Shown: piece by piece, positions 34,019 through 42,902 of the stretch
Layout: every line of letters starts with the position of its first letter
Numbering within the stretch: the stretch's first letter is position 1
Assembly: GCF_029076845.1 (NCBI RefSeq)
Contig: NZ_JARESE010000019.1
Coordinates: 1-64,000 of the forward strand
DNA: 64,000 bases
Source: Novosphingobium album (ex Liu et al. 2023)
Lineage (GTDB): Bacteria; Pseudomonadota; Alphaproteobacteria; Sphingomonadales; Sphingomonadaceae
Direction: 5' to 3'
The notes under the pieces: model-generated
What the model was told of the DNA's origin: nothing
Seen by the model: only the letters and a program-made list of their open reading frames with translations
The model's database searches: none
Position numbers and translations under genes: made by a program

Positions 34019-36307
34019 ATGAACACCTTCAATTCGCGTGAATTCCGTGCTTTCATCCTTGCCGGCGGCGCCTTGCTCGCGGGCGTTCCGCTCATGCCGG
34101 CACAGGCGCAGACCGCCGCGCCCGATGCGGCGCAGGCTCCGGCCGAGGACGAGGGCAATGGCCTGGGCGACATCGTCGTCACCGCGCAGAAGCGCGAGAC
34201 CAACCTGCAGCGTACGCCGGTCGCCATCTCGGTGCTGAGCGGCGAGGATCTGAAGAACCGGGGCGTCGTCAGCCTCAAGAGCCTGATGGACGGTGCCGTG
34301 CCCTCGCTGCGCATCGCCCCGTTCGCCTCGCGCAATTCGGCGCTCACCGTCGGCATCCGCGGCATCGTGCCGTTCGACGCCAACCAGCCCAGCCGCGATG
34401 CGGGCGTGGGCGTCTATATCGACGGCATCTACCTCGGCCGTTCGCAGGGCCTGGGCGCGGCGCTTTACGATATCGAGCGGATCGAGGTGCTCAAGGGCCC
34501 GCAAGGCACGCTGTTCGGCCGCAACTCCACCGGCGGCGCGCTCAGCATCGTCACGCGCAAGCCTTCGGGCGAATTCCACCTGACGCAGACCGGCGGCATC
34601 AGCAACTACAACGGCTACAAGGTCGAAACCCATCTCGACCTGCCCAGCTTCGCCAATGTCAGCGTCAAGCTCGACGCCATCATCACCAAGCGCGACGGCA
34701 CGCTGGACAACCCGATGGAGGGCGAGGAAGACTATAACCAGAACGACCAGCGCGGCCTGCACGTGGGCGTGCTGTGGGAACCTTCGGACAGCTTCAGCGC
34801 GCTGTATGACTTCGATGTCTCGCGCGATGCCAGCACGCCTTACTACATGCAGGTGCTGGCCAAATCGCCGATGATCCCGTTCGCCGACATGGCCAAGGTC
34901 CAGCCCGATCGCGTCAAGGTGGCCGATATCGGCGTGCCCGAGCAGGTCAGCCTGGGCCGCACGCATGGCCATGCGCTGCACCTTGACTGGACGGTGGCGG
35001 ACGGCATCCACGTCCGCTCGATCTCCTCGTACCGCAAGCTCAGCCAGGACCAGTACGACAACGGCGGCGCGCACCAGGGCGCTTTCGGCCCGAACGCGAA
35101 CTTCGCCCGCTACAGCCTCGCCGATCTGCACCAGGAGCAATACAGCCAGGAACTGCAAGTGGTGGGCACGCTGTCCCGCCTCGATTTCGTGGCCGGCGCC
35201 TACTACTATCACGAGAAGGGCGATGACTGGGCCTGGGCGCCCTACACCATGCGCTGGGGCGCCACGCCGGCCGATGCGCCCACGCGCCTGCCCACGCTGC
35301 AGGCCGGCCAGGTCAGCCCTTATCCCGACCGGGCGAGCGACGCGGTGGCCACCAGCTTCGCGCTCTATGGCCAGGCCACCTGGACGCCCGCGCTGCTCAA
35401 CGATGCGCTGCACCTGACCGCCGGCGCGCGCTATACCCGCGACAAGAAGCACGGCGATCTGTTCAAGGTGAACGGCGTCGACACCAATTTCGCGTTCCGC
35501 ATTTCCAGCAGCCGGGTGGACCCCACGTTCACCCTTGCCTTCGATGCCAGCGAGAACATCCACCTCTATGCCAAGTGGGGCACGGCCTACCGCGCGGGCG
35601 GCGCGAACTCGCGCTCGATCACGTACCGCGCTTATGATCCCGAGGAAGTCGAGACGTCCGAACTGGGCTTCAAGGGCGAGTTCTTCGATCGCCACGTCCG
35701 CCTGAACCTGGCCGCGTTCAAGACGATCTACAAGGACCAGCAGATCGATTTCAACGCCGTGCTTTCCGCGGTTCCCGGCGGGCCGACCCGCACCACGATC
35801 GAAACGGTCAACGCCAAGGGCAACGGCACGATCAAGGGCGTGGAAGCCGATCTGACGATCGCGCCGCTGGAAGGGCTGACGCTGACCGCCAGCTATGCCT
35901 ATACCAAGGGCGATCTGGAAAAGGCGGGCAATCCGTTCAAGAACAATGCGCTGGAAAACGTGTTCCTGGTCTACACGCCCGAGAACGCCTACAGCGCGGC
36001 GATCGACTACAGCCTGCCGCTCGGCGGCGCGACGCTGCGCGCGCATGTCGATGCCGCCGGTGGCGATGGCTATCACTCGCAATCGAGCGATCTGGTGCTG
36101 ACCGACAAGTCGTTCATCGTCAACGGCCGTCTCTCGCTGGCCGACATCGCGCTGAACGACGCGGCCGACCTGCAGATCTCCGCCTGGTCGCGCAACCTGT
36201 TCAACGAACAGCACACCTTCTTCAAGACCGGCACGGCGCAATCGCTCCAGCTTGGCATCTATAACGAGCCGCGCACTTACGGCATCGAGGCGACAGTCCG
36301 CTTCTGA
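34019..36307 (+). CDS. TonB-dependent outer-membrane receptor (phosphatase-linked)
   Basis: 762 residues. The signal peptide ends at MPAQAQTA and the TonB box region is DIVVTAQKRETNLQRTPVAI. The plug has GVGVYIDGIYLGRSQG and RIEVLKGPQGTLFGRNSTGG, and the barrel ends in EATVRF with terminal Phe. Start 34019 follows AGGGGGG; an in-frame start at 33986 would lengthen the signal region. Divergent from the double-HTH TetR gene and followed after 23 bp by an exported phosphatase-family gene. The ligand is unknown. Confidence 0.92.
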   Translation: MNTFNSREFRAFILAGGALLAGVPLMPAQAQTAAPDAAQAPAEDEGNGLGDIVVTAQKRETNLQRTPVAISVLSGEDLKNRGVVSLKSLMDGAVPSLRIAPFASRNSALTVGIRGIVPFDANQPSRDAGVGVYIDGIYLGRSQGLGAALYDIERIEVLKGPQGTLFGRNSTGGALSIVTRKPSGEFHLTQTGGISNYNGYKVETHLDLPSFANVSVKLDAIITKRDGTLDNPMEGEEDYNQNDQRGLHVGVLWEPSDSFSALYDFDVSRDASTPYYMQVLAKSPMIPFADMAKVQPDRVKVADIGVPEQVSLGRTHGHALHLDWTVADGIHVRSISSYRKLSQDQYDNGGAHQGAFGPNANFARYSLADLHQEQYSQELQVVGTLSRLDFVAGAYYYHEKGDDWAWAPYTMRWGATPADAPTRLPTLQAGQVSPYPDRASDAVATSFALYGQATWTPALLNDALHLTAGARYTRDKKHGDLFKVNGVDTNFAFRISSSRVDPTFTLAFDASENIHLYAKWGTAYRAGGANSRSITYRAYDPEEVETSELGFKGEFFDRHVRLNLAAFKTIYKDQQIDFNAVLSAVPGGPTRTTIETVNAKGNGTIKGVEADLTIAPLEGLTLTASYAYTKGDLEKAGNPFKNNALENVFLVYTPENAYSAAIDYSLPLGGATLRAHVDAAGGDGYHSQSSDLVLTDKSFIVNGRLSLADIALNDAADLQISAWSRNLFNEQHTFFKTGTAQSLQLGIYNEPRTYGIEATVRF

Positions 36308-36330
36308 CGGACAGAACAAGGAGAACCGCC

Positions 36331-37419
36331 ATGAAACGCATCACGTTACTGACAGCGCTGCCGCTGCTGGCGATGCTCGCGGCGCCCGCCGCCTTCGCCG
36401 GCACGATCGCCAGCCCCACGGTCGAGCGCGTCGCGCCCGACAGGCTGGTGCTGCGCTGGAACGACAAGGACCCGGTCGACGTGCTTCAGGCCGATCGGCC
36501 GGATGCCGATGCCGCCAGCGCCACCGTGGTTTCCGCCAGGGACCGCGACGGCACCCACGAAGTGGCCTTCGCGCCCGGCGCCGCGCGCCCCTATTTCCTG
36601 CTGCGCGATAGCCGCAGCGGCGAAGTGGTGCACCTGGCCGAGCGAGTCCTGCCCTTGCAGCAGGGCTCCAACTTCCGCGATGTCGGCGGCTATCCGGCGG
36701 CGGGCGGCAAGCACGTGCGCTGGGGCATGATCTTCCGTTCGGGCGGCCAGCCGATGCTGACCGCGGCGGACGTGAAGGAGGTCAAGCAACTGGGCATCGC
36801 CAACCTGATCGACTTGCGCTCGGACGAGGAACGCGTGCTGGCGCCCACCAAGCTGGATGGCATTCCCTATAACGCCATCGGCTATTCGATGGCCGAGATC
36901 ATGGCCAACATGACGCAAGTGGGCAAGAACCCGGCCAATCCGATGCAGGGCATGGAAAACGGCTACCGCGCCTTTCCCGCCCAGCTTGCGCCGCATGTCC
37001 GCCTCGTGTTCCGCAAGCTGCTGGCGAAGGAGGGGCCGGTCCTGTACAATTGCTCGGCCGGGCAGGACCGCACGGGCTTCACCACCGCCATGATCCTGAG
37101 CGCGCTGGGCGTGCCGCGCGAGACGATCTATGCGGACTACGTGCTGTCCACGCCTTCGCGCCAGCCCCGCTGGGAACTGCCCGAGATCAGCGATGCGATG
37201 GCCGGAACCAATCCTATCGCCGGCTTCTTCGCCAAGTTCCAGAAAGACCCGGCGGCGGCCAAGGCGATGCCGCTGGTGACGCAGGACGGGACGCCGTTCC
37301 TCGCCTTCGCCCTGGCCGAGATCGACAGCCGCTGGGGCTCGGTCGATGCCTATCTCGAAAAGGAGATCGGCCTGACCGGCGCGGACATCGCCGCGCTGCG
37401 CGCGACTTATCTGGAATAG
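36331..37419 (+). CDS. Exported tyrosine-phosphatase-family protein (Y_phosphatase3)
   Basis: 362 residues with a signal peptide (LLTALPLLAMLAAPAAFA). The N-terminal part (about 25-105) resembles a beta-rich domain. The phosphatase domain begins at NFRDVGGYPAAGG and carries the P-loop CSAGQDRTG with nucleophile Cys241 and Arg247. Members dephosphorylate proteins, phosphoinositides or small phosphoesters. Its export and tight linkage to a TBDR suggest processing of an imported phosphorylated ligand in the periplasm; this is inference. Confidence 0.88.
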   Translation: MKRITLLTALPLLAMLAAPAAFAGTIASPTVERVAPDRLVLRWNDKDPVDVLQADRPDADAASATVVSARDRDGTHEVAFAPGAARPYFLLRDSRSGEVVHLAERVLPLQQGSNFRDVGGYPAAGGKHVRWGMIFRSGGQPMLTAADVKEVKQLGIANLIDLRSDEERVLAPTKLDGIPYNAIGYSMAEIMANMTQVGKNPANPMQGMENGYRAFPAQLAPHVRLVFRKLLAKEGPVLYNCSAGQDRTGFTTAMILSALGVPRETIYADYVLSTPSRQPRWELPEISDAMAGTNPIAGFFAKFQKDPAAAKAMPLVTQDGTPFLAFALAEIDSRWGSVDAYLEKEIGLTGADIAALRATYLE

Positions 37420-37430
37420 CGCAGACGCGG

Positions 37431-37462
37431 CCGCCGGGGCCGGACGTGCCCGGTCCCGGCGG
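37431..37462. terminator. Bidirectional terminator hairpin
   Basis: 13-bp arms (CCGCCGGGGCCGG and its complement with one G-T pair) with an ACGTGC loop fill the space between the convergent phosphatase and GGDEF genes. Confidence 0.7.
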
Positions 37463-38755
37463 TCAGGAAGACCGCGCCACCGGCTGGCGCCGGGGCGCGG
37501 CCGCCTTGCCGATCTCGTTTCCGACCACCCGGTTGCGGCCGCCACGCTTGGCCTCGTACAAATGGAGGTCGGCGTGGTGCACCAGTTCGACCACGTTCGC
37601 GCCGTCATCGGGCGCGGTGGCGACGCCGATGCTGACGGTGGGCGGCTGGTCCAGCGTGCCTTCGAACGCGGCGGGAACCGCCTGGCGCAGCCGCTCGGCA
37701 TGGGCCAGCGCGGTTTCGTGCGGCATCCCTTCGCACAGGACGATGAATTCCTCCCCGCCATAGCGGAAGACATGATCGTCAGAGCGGATCGAGCCTTTCA
37801 GCGCGGCGGCGATGCGGCGCAGCGCCTCGTCGCCCATGACATGGCCGTGGCGATCGTTGATCGCCTTGAAGTGATCGACATCGATGATGGCCAGGCTCAG
37901 CGGCCGGCGCTCGGCCAGCGCGCGGGCGATGCCGGCTTCGGCGATCGTCTCGAACCGCTTGCGATCGCCCACGCCGGTCAGCGCGTCGATGCCGCTCTGC
38001 TCGACCAGCGCCTCGTAGCGGTGCCGGTAGGTCAGCTTGCCGAACAGGTCGGACATGGGCTCGTTGCTGTCGGCCGCAGGCGTGACCGCTTCCACATGCT
38101 TCAGGTAGAAGCCGAGCAGCGCGCTATAGACCAGCGCCGCGGCGACTTTCGCCAGCCAGCCGCCCCACAGCGCCATTGGCGGCGCCGCCGTGACAAGGTG
38201 CAGGCCGGTGAAGAACAGCACCTGATCGAAGCTCAGCGTGGCGATCAGCGCCAGCGACGCGCGCACCCAGAAGCGATCGGCCAGCCATTGGCCCAGCCGC
38301 TCATACAGCAGGATCAGGCCGATGCTGTCGACGAACAGCAGCGCCGTGCCCCAGACCATCAGCGCGCCAAGCTGGCTGAGCAGGTGCAGGTCCGGGTTGT
38401 AGCCGGGCATCGCCACGGGCGAATAGAGCCGCAGGATCGCCGCCAGCGCGACCATCAGGCAATTGCCGACCAGCAGGCCATAGATCGGCTGGCGCACGGT
38501 TTCGGCATCGGCCTTGATATAGAGCAGCAGGATCATCGCCAGCTTGCCGGTGAACATCACCGTGGAACCGGGCGAGATCAGGCCGAATGGCAGGCGGATG
38601 AAGAACACCGCCGCCAGATAGGTTTCGAGAAAATGCATGACGCCGATGGCGCAGACGAACACGCCGATGCCAAGCTGGGCCCGCAGCCGCAGGAGCAGAG
38701 CCATCACTCCGAAATAGAGGAGAGCCTGGGCGAGAAGGAACAGGGCGCCGATCAT
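37463..38755 (-). CDS. Membrane-anchored diguanylate cyclase (GGDEF domain)
   Basis: 430 residues. About eight membrane helices fill residues 1-240 and a GGDEF domain spans about 265-415, with DALTGVGDRKRF, VDHFKAINDRHGH and the active GGEEF signature. An RxxD inhibitory site (RSDD) lies five residues before it, so feedback by c-di-GMP is likely. It makes cyclic di-GMP from two GTP in response to an unknown membrane signal. ATG 38755 puts the first helix at the N-terminus; the frame continues upstream without hydrophobic or coding character. Confidence 0.9.
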   Translation of the reverse strand: MIGALFLLAQALLYFGVMALLLRLRAQLGIGVFVCAIGVMHFLETYLAAVFFIRLPFGLISPGSTVMFTGKLAMILLLYIKADAETVRQPIYGLLVGNCLMVALAAILRLYSPVAMPGYNPDLHLLSQLGALMVWGTALLFVDSIGLILLYERLGQWLADRFWVRASLALIATLSFDQVLFFTGLHLVTAAPPMALWGGWLAKVAAALVYSALLGFYLKHVEAVTPAADSNEPMSDLFGKLTYRHRYEALVEQSGIDALTGVGDRKRFETIAEAGIARALAERRPLSLAIIDVDHFKAINDRHGHVMGDEALRRIAAALKGSIRSDDHVFRYGGEEFIVLCEGMPHETALAHAERLRQAVPAAFEGTLDQPPTVSIGVATAPDDGANVVELVHHADLHLYEAKRGGRNRVVGNEIGKAAAPRRQPVARSS

Positions 38756-38915
38756 GCTTAACCACGGTTTAAAGCGACGCTCTGCGATGCCATCTGCCTG
38801 CCCTTTGGGCAATCGGCACGCCCGGTTTTTTCGCTGGTAACGCTTGACCGGGGATTTCTTGCCACAAATCCGGGGCGCCGGAACGGGATCGGCGCGCGGT
38901 GCAGCGGCTGTCGGG

Positions 38916-40187
38916 CTAGGACCGGATCGCCTCGATCGCCCTGGCCAGCGCGTCCATCTCGGCAAAGGTGTTGAACAGGGCGGGGGTCACGCGCACGCAG
39001 GCGCCGTTGTGGACGCCGCCGCGCTGGACGGTGAAGATGCGGTGCGCTTCGAGCAGGCGCTGGACGATCTGCTCGTTTTCCGCGCCGCTGGTGCGGCCGG
39101 TCAGGCGAAACGAGGTGATGGCGCCGTGGAGCGCGGGGTCGTCGGGCGTCAGGATCTCCACGCCGGCGATGCCCCGCGCGCGCGCCACCCAGCGGTCGCG
39201 CAGCGCGCGCAGGCGGGCGGCCTTGCGGGCCGATCCGATCCGCTCGTGGAAATCGATCGCCGCGGGCACCGCCAGCAGGGCGGCGGCGTTCACCGTGCCG
39301 GTATGCACGCGCTCGCCCAGGGTGTCGCGCGATGCCATGTCGCTGGCCAGATCGTGGTCGATCCGATCAAGCGCTTGCCCGCGAATATGCACGATGCCCA
39401 CGCCGAGCGGCGCGGTCAGCCATTTGTGGCCGTTGAGGCCGACGAAGTCGCAATCGAGATCGGGCAGGGCGAAGTCGATCTGGCACCAGCTGTGCGCGGC
39501 ATCGACAATGGCGTCTATGCCGCGCGCGCGGGCCATGGCGGCGATCTCGCGCACCGGAATGACCAGCCCCGTCCGGTGGCCGAGATGGGTCAGCAGCACC
39601 AGCCGGATGCGCGGGTTGGCTTCGAACGCCTGGGCATAGGCGTCGATCAGCGCCTGACGGCTGGCCGGCTCGGGCAAGGCGATCCGCACCACGCTGGCGC
39701 CGTGGCGCCGGGCCAGCCGATCCATGCAGTTCTGCATCGCGTCGTAATCGAGATCGGCATAAAGCACCGCGTCGCCCGCTTGCAGGCGGTTGTAGCCGCC
39801 GATCAGGGCCTTGAGCGCTTCGGTCGCGTTGCGGGTGAAGGCGATCTCGCCGGGCGGAACCCCCAGCATGGCCGCCAGCCGCTCCTGCACGGCGCGCATG
39901 TCGCGCCCCATACCCCGCCGCGCGTAATAGCTCGTATCGCGGTTCACCCGCGCGGTCTCTTCCAGATAGCGCGCCTGGACCGGGCGGGGCATCATGCCCC
40001 AGTTCCCGTTCTCCAGCTGGATGACTTCGCGCGTGACATCGTATTGCGCGGCGATCTCGCGCCAGAACGCGTCGTCACCGGCGCCGGACCCGGTGGCCGG
40101 CCCCGCGAGCGTCGGGGAGGCGGCGAACGCGTTCGCCACTGGCGCCGTGGCGGCGCCGATCAGCAAAGTGCGACGATCGACCTGCAT
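38916..40187 (-). CDS. Class V aminotransferase-fold PLP enzyme with Tat-like signal
   Basis: 423 residues. The N-terminus VDRRTLLIGAATAPVANAFAA looks like a twin-arginine signal, implying export of a folded PLP protein. The aminotransferase class V fold shows FTRNATEALKALI, VDAAHSWCQIDF and the PLP-lysine motif GLNGHKWLTAPLG. It resembles isopenicillin-N-epimerase-like and cysteine-desulfurase-like proteins; the reaction cannot be assigned. ATG 40187 follows AGGAGG. It lies 23 bp after the TBDR stop on the same strand, so the receptor's ligand may be its substrate. Confidence 0.88.
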   Translation of the reverse strand: MQVDRRTLLIGAATAPVANAFAASPTLAGPATGSGAGDDAFWREIAAQYDVTREVIQLENGNWGMMPRPVQARYLEETARVNRDTSYYARRGMGRDMRAVQERLAAMLGVPPGEIAFTRNATEALKALIGGYNRLQAGDAVLYADLDYDAMQNCMDRLARRHGASVVRIALPEPASRQALIDAYAQAFEANPRIRLVLLTHLGHRTGLVIPVREIAAMARARGIDAIVDAAHSWCQIDFALPDLDCDFVGLNGHKWLTAPLGVGIVHIRGQALDRIDHDLASDMASRDTLGERVHTGTVNAAALLAVPAAIDFHERIGSARKAARLRALRDRWVARARGIAGVEILTPDDPALHGAITSFRLTGRTSGAENEQIVQRLLEAHRIFTVQRGGVHNGACVRVTPALFNTFAEMDALARAIEAIRS

Positions 40188-40210
40188 GGTTGCCTCCTCC
40201 CCCGACGGGA

Positions 40211-42571
40211 TCAGAACGTGACGCCGAAGCGGACGTAATACTGTCCGCCATCGGTATCGTAAGGGGCGTTGCGCGAATAGATCAGGCCGCGCACCGCCTG
40301 GTTGGTCGCCTCGTCGGGATAGCTGTTGAACAGGTTCTCCGCGCCCGCGCGCAGCGAGATATGCTCGTTCAGCTTGTAGGTCGCGGAAAGATCGACCAGC
40401 ACCATCGCGCCGAAATCCTGGAACAGATCCTCGGTGCCGTTGCCGCTGATATCGGTCCACGCGCCGTAATAGCGCGCCCGCGCCAGCAGCGAGACCGGCC
40501 CCACGTCATAGCCCAGCGTGCCGGTGGCGTTGTGCCGCGGCAGCTTCTGCTCGAACGTCACGCGCGAGGTTTCGTTCAGGTTGGTGCCGCCGTCGTCCAG
40601 CATCCTGGTCTGGTTGTAGTTGTACGACAGGTTGAGGTTCATCGTGCCCGGGCCCACCGGATGGCGGTATGACAGCACCAGATCCACGCCGCGCGTGCGC
40701 GTCTTGTAGGCGTTCATGTAGTAGTTGACGGCGGTATAGCCCTTCGGGTTCTCGAACCCAGTGGGCACGGTGAACTGCGGCGATGTGGTCAGCCGGTCGC
40801 GCACCTCGATCTGGTAGACGTCCGCGCTCAGCACCAGCCCGGTCTGGCTGTTGTAGACGAGGCCCGCGGTGAAGTTGCGCGACTTTTCGGGCTTGAGCGG
40901 CTTGGCGCCCAGCGCGATGGCCACCGGATCGTCCACTCGCAGGCGCCCGCGCGTGTCGATCGTGCCCTTGGTGGTGTTCAGGCTCTGCGCGGTGTTGGTC
41001 GAATAGAGCTGCGCCGGGTCGGGCGCGCGGAAGCCGGTGGAATAAGTCGCGCGCAAGGCCAGCCGCGAAGTCGGCTCGATCCGGCCCGAGAACTTGTAGT
41101 TGAACGTGCCGCCGAACGAATCGTAATCCTCATAACGGCCGGCGGCGCCCAGCGTGACCAGCGAGACCGGCTTCCATTCCAGGTCGACATAACCGGCATA
41201 GCTCGTCTGGTTCCACTGGCCGGAACGGGCCGGCTCGAAGCCGGGGAAGCCGTTGGCGCCCGTGGCCAGGCCCTCGGCCGCGCCGGGGCCGATTTCCCAC
41301 GATGCCCGCTCGCCCTGCGCCACCTTGTAGGTTTCGGAACGGCGCTCGGCCCCGAAGGCAAGGTTGATCGGCTCCGCCCCGCCCACCGGCAGGCGATAGA
41401 CGAAATCGGCGTTGAGGATGAATTCCTCCTGCGCCAGACGGCCCAGATAGAAGCTGGTCGGGCTGGCCGGGCCGAGCGAGGCGTTGAGGCTTTCCGACAT
41501 CGTGTATCTGGTGCTGTTGTGGCCGTAATCGGCGCTCAGATCATAGCTCAGGCTCTCGCCCAGATCGCCGCGCAGCCCGCCGGCAAGCTGCTGGTCGGAA
41601 TATTCGGTGCCGAAACGCGGCGTGAAGCCGGTGGGATAGAGCGGCAGGAACGAAAAGCCGGGGAACGCCTTCGTGCCCTTGTAGACGCTGGCGGTGGCAT
41701 CGGGGTTGCGCCAGTTGAAATCGGTCAGCCCCTCGCCGCTCTGGACCGTGCCGAAGACATAGAGCGTCGCCGCGTCGGCCAGCGTGTAATGCGCGTCGAT
41801 CGCGCCGCGAATGCGCTGTTCCTCCGGCTGGCCCCAGCGCTGCACCGGATCGGGCACGACGAGTTCGGGATGGGCCGCCTGATAGGTGATCGCATCCGGC
41901 CGCTGGCGCGTGCGCGATGTGACTGCGCCATCGCTGTATTCGCCGGTCAGGACGATGCTGCCGTTCGCGCCCAGCGCGGCGCCGCCGCGCACGCCGACGC
42001 GGTATTCATCGCCATCGCCTTCGTAATATTGCGAGAACTGGCCGAAAGCTTCCATGCCGGGCCGGTCTTCCAGGATGATGTTGATCACGCCCGCGATCGC
42101 ATCGGAACCATATTGCGCCGAAGCGCCATCGCGCAGCACTTCGATGCGCTTGACGGCGGTGGACGGGATGCTGGACAGGTCGGTGGCCTGCGAGGCGGCC
42201 GAGCCGTGGTAGCGCTTGCCGTTCACCAGCACGAGGACATAGTCGCCGGGCAGGCCGCGCAGCGTGGCCGGGCGGACGAAGGCCTGGCCATCGGCGGCGG
42301 GCAGGCGCTGCACGTTGAACGAAGGCAGGAGCTGGGCCAGCGTGTCGTTCATGTCATTGGACACGCTCGACTGCACGAGTTGCTGCGACAGCACGTCGAC
42401 GGGTGCCAGCGTCTGGTCGGCGGTGCGCGAACGCTCGCGCGTGCCGGTGACGATGATCGCATCCATATCGGCGCCAGTGGTCGAGGCGGGAGCCGCCTCC
42501 TCGGCACGGGCCAGCGATGGGATGGCCATCAGGCATGAAAGGGTGAGCAACCCGGCGCTGCGATAATTCAT
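40211..42571 (-). CDS. TonB-dependent outer-membrane receptor (aminotransferase-linked)
   Basis: 786 residues. The signal peptide ends near SLARAEEAAP, the TonB box is DAIIVTGTRERSRTADQTLA, and the plug carries LVNGKRYHGSAA and VKRIEVLRDGASAQYGSDAIAG. That plug type belongs to receptors with the DGASAxYGSDA signature, common for peptides and other organic ligands. The barrel ends in YVRFGVTF. ATG 42571 follows GGAGG. Operon with the PLP enzyme downstream. Confidence 0.92.
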   Translation of the reverse strand: MNYRSAGLLTLSCLMAIPSLARAEEAAPASTTGADMDAIIVTGTRERSRTADQTLAPVDVLSQQLVQSSVSNDMNDTLAQLLPSFNVQRLPAADGQAFVRPATLRGLPGDYVLVLVNGKRYHGSAASQATDLSSIPSTAVKRIEVLRDGASAQYGSDAIAGVINIILEDRPGMEAFGQFSQYYEGDGDEYRVGVRGGAALGANGSIVLTGEYSDGAVTSRTRQRPDAITYQAAHPELVVPDPVQRWGQPEEQRIRGAIDAHYTLADAATLYVFGTVQSGEGLTDFNWRNPDATASVYKGTKAFPGFSFLPLYPTGFTPRFGTEYSDQQLAGGLRGDLGESLSYDLSADYGHNSTRYTMSESLNASLGPASPTSFYLGRLAQEEFILNADFVYRLPVGGAEPINLAFGAERRSETYKVAQGERASWEIGPGAAEGLATGANGFPGFEPARSGQWNQTSYAGYVDLEWKPVSLVTLGAAGRYEDYDSFGGTFNYKFSGRIEPTSRLALRATYSTGFRAPDPAQLYSTNTAQSLNTTKGTIDTRGRLRVDDPVAIALGAKPLKPEKSRNFTAGLVYNSQTGLVLSADVYQIEVRDRLTTSPQFTVPTGFENPKGYTAVNYYMNAYKTRTRGVDLVLSYRHPVGPGTMNLNLSYNYNQTRMLDDGGTNLNETSRVTFEQKLPRHNATGTLGYDVGPVSLLARARYYGAWTDISGNGTEDLFQDFGAMVLVDLSATYKLNEHISLRAGAENLFNSYPDEATNQAVRGLIYSRNAPYDTDGGQYYVRFGVTF

Positions 42572-42902
42572 TGTGTCCTCCCTGTGCGAACCGAAAACGT
42601 GCGAACCGAAAAGCGTGGCGGGGGCCACGGCGAAGTGACCGGCATTCACGCGTGAAGCAGGAGGCGGCGGCTAGGGAGGCGGGGTGACAGTTTGATTTCA
42701 AACGAAAAATATTGTTTTTGCCACAAAACTTAAACAATCCGAATCTATCAGTTTCAGATCGGAATATTTCTTTGTAGGAAAGAATACTTCTCTGATTTTG
42801 GGGAGGTCAGGCGGGAAATTTACAGTTAATCGCGCCATTCTGGCAGGGATTTTCTGAATTTCTTCCTGAATATGCGATGATACTACGATCGCTGATGCCG
42901 CA
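42572..42902. other. AT-rich intergenic region between the TBDR and the gtr-like operon
   Basis: About 330 bp without a gene. Positions 42690-42870 are strikingly AT-rich compared with the surroundings (runs such as AAACGAAAAATATTG and several TTTC/GAAA tracts). It holds the promoter of the TBDR operon; the gtr-like operon ends at its right edge. Confidence 0.6.

Noticed and set aside
32609..36319. A single minus-strand frame of about 1,236 codons
   Set aside because: Only its C-terminal third is a real TetR-type protein. The rest is the antisense of the TBDR gene at 34019, a common artefact in high-GC coding DNA.
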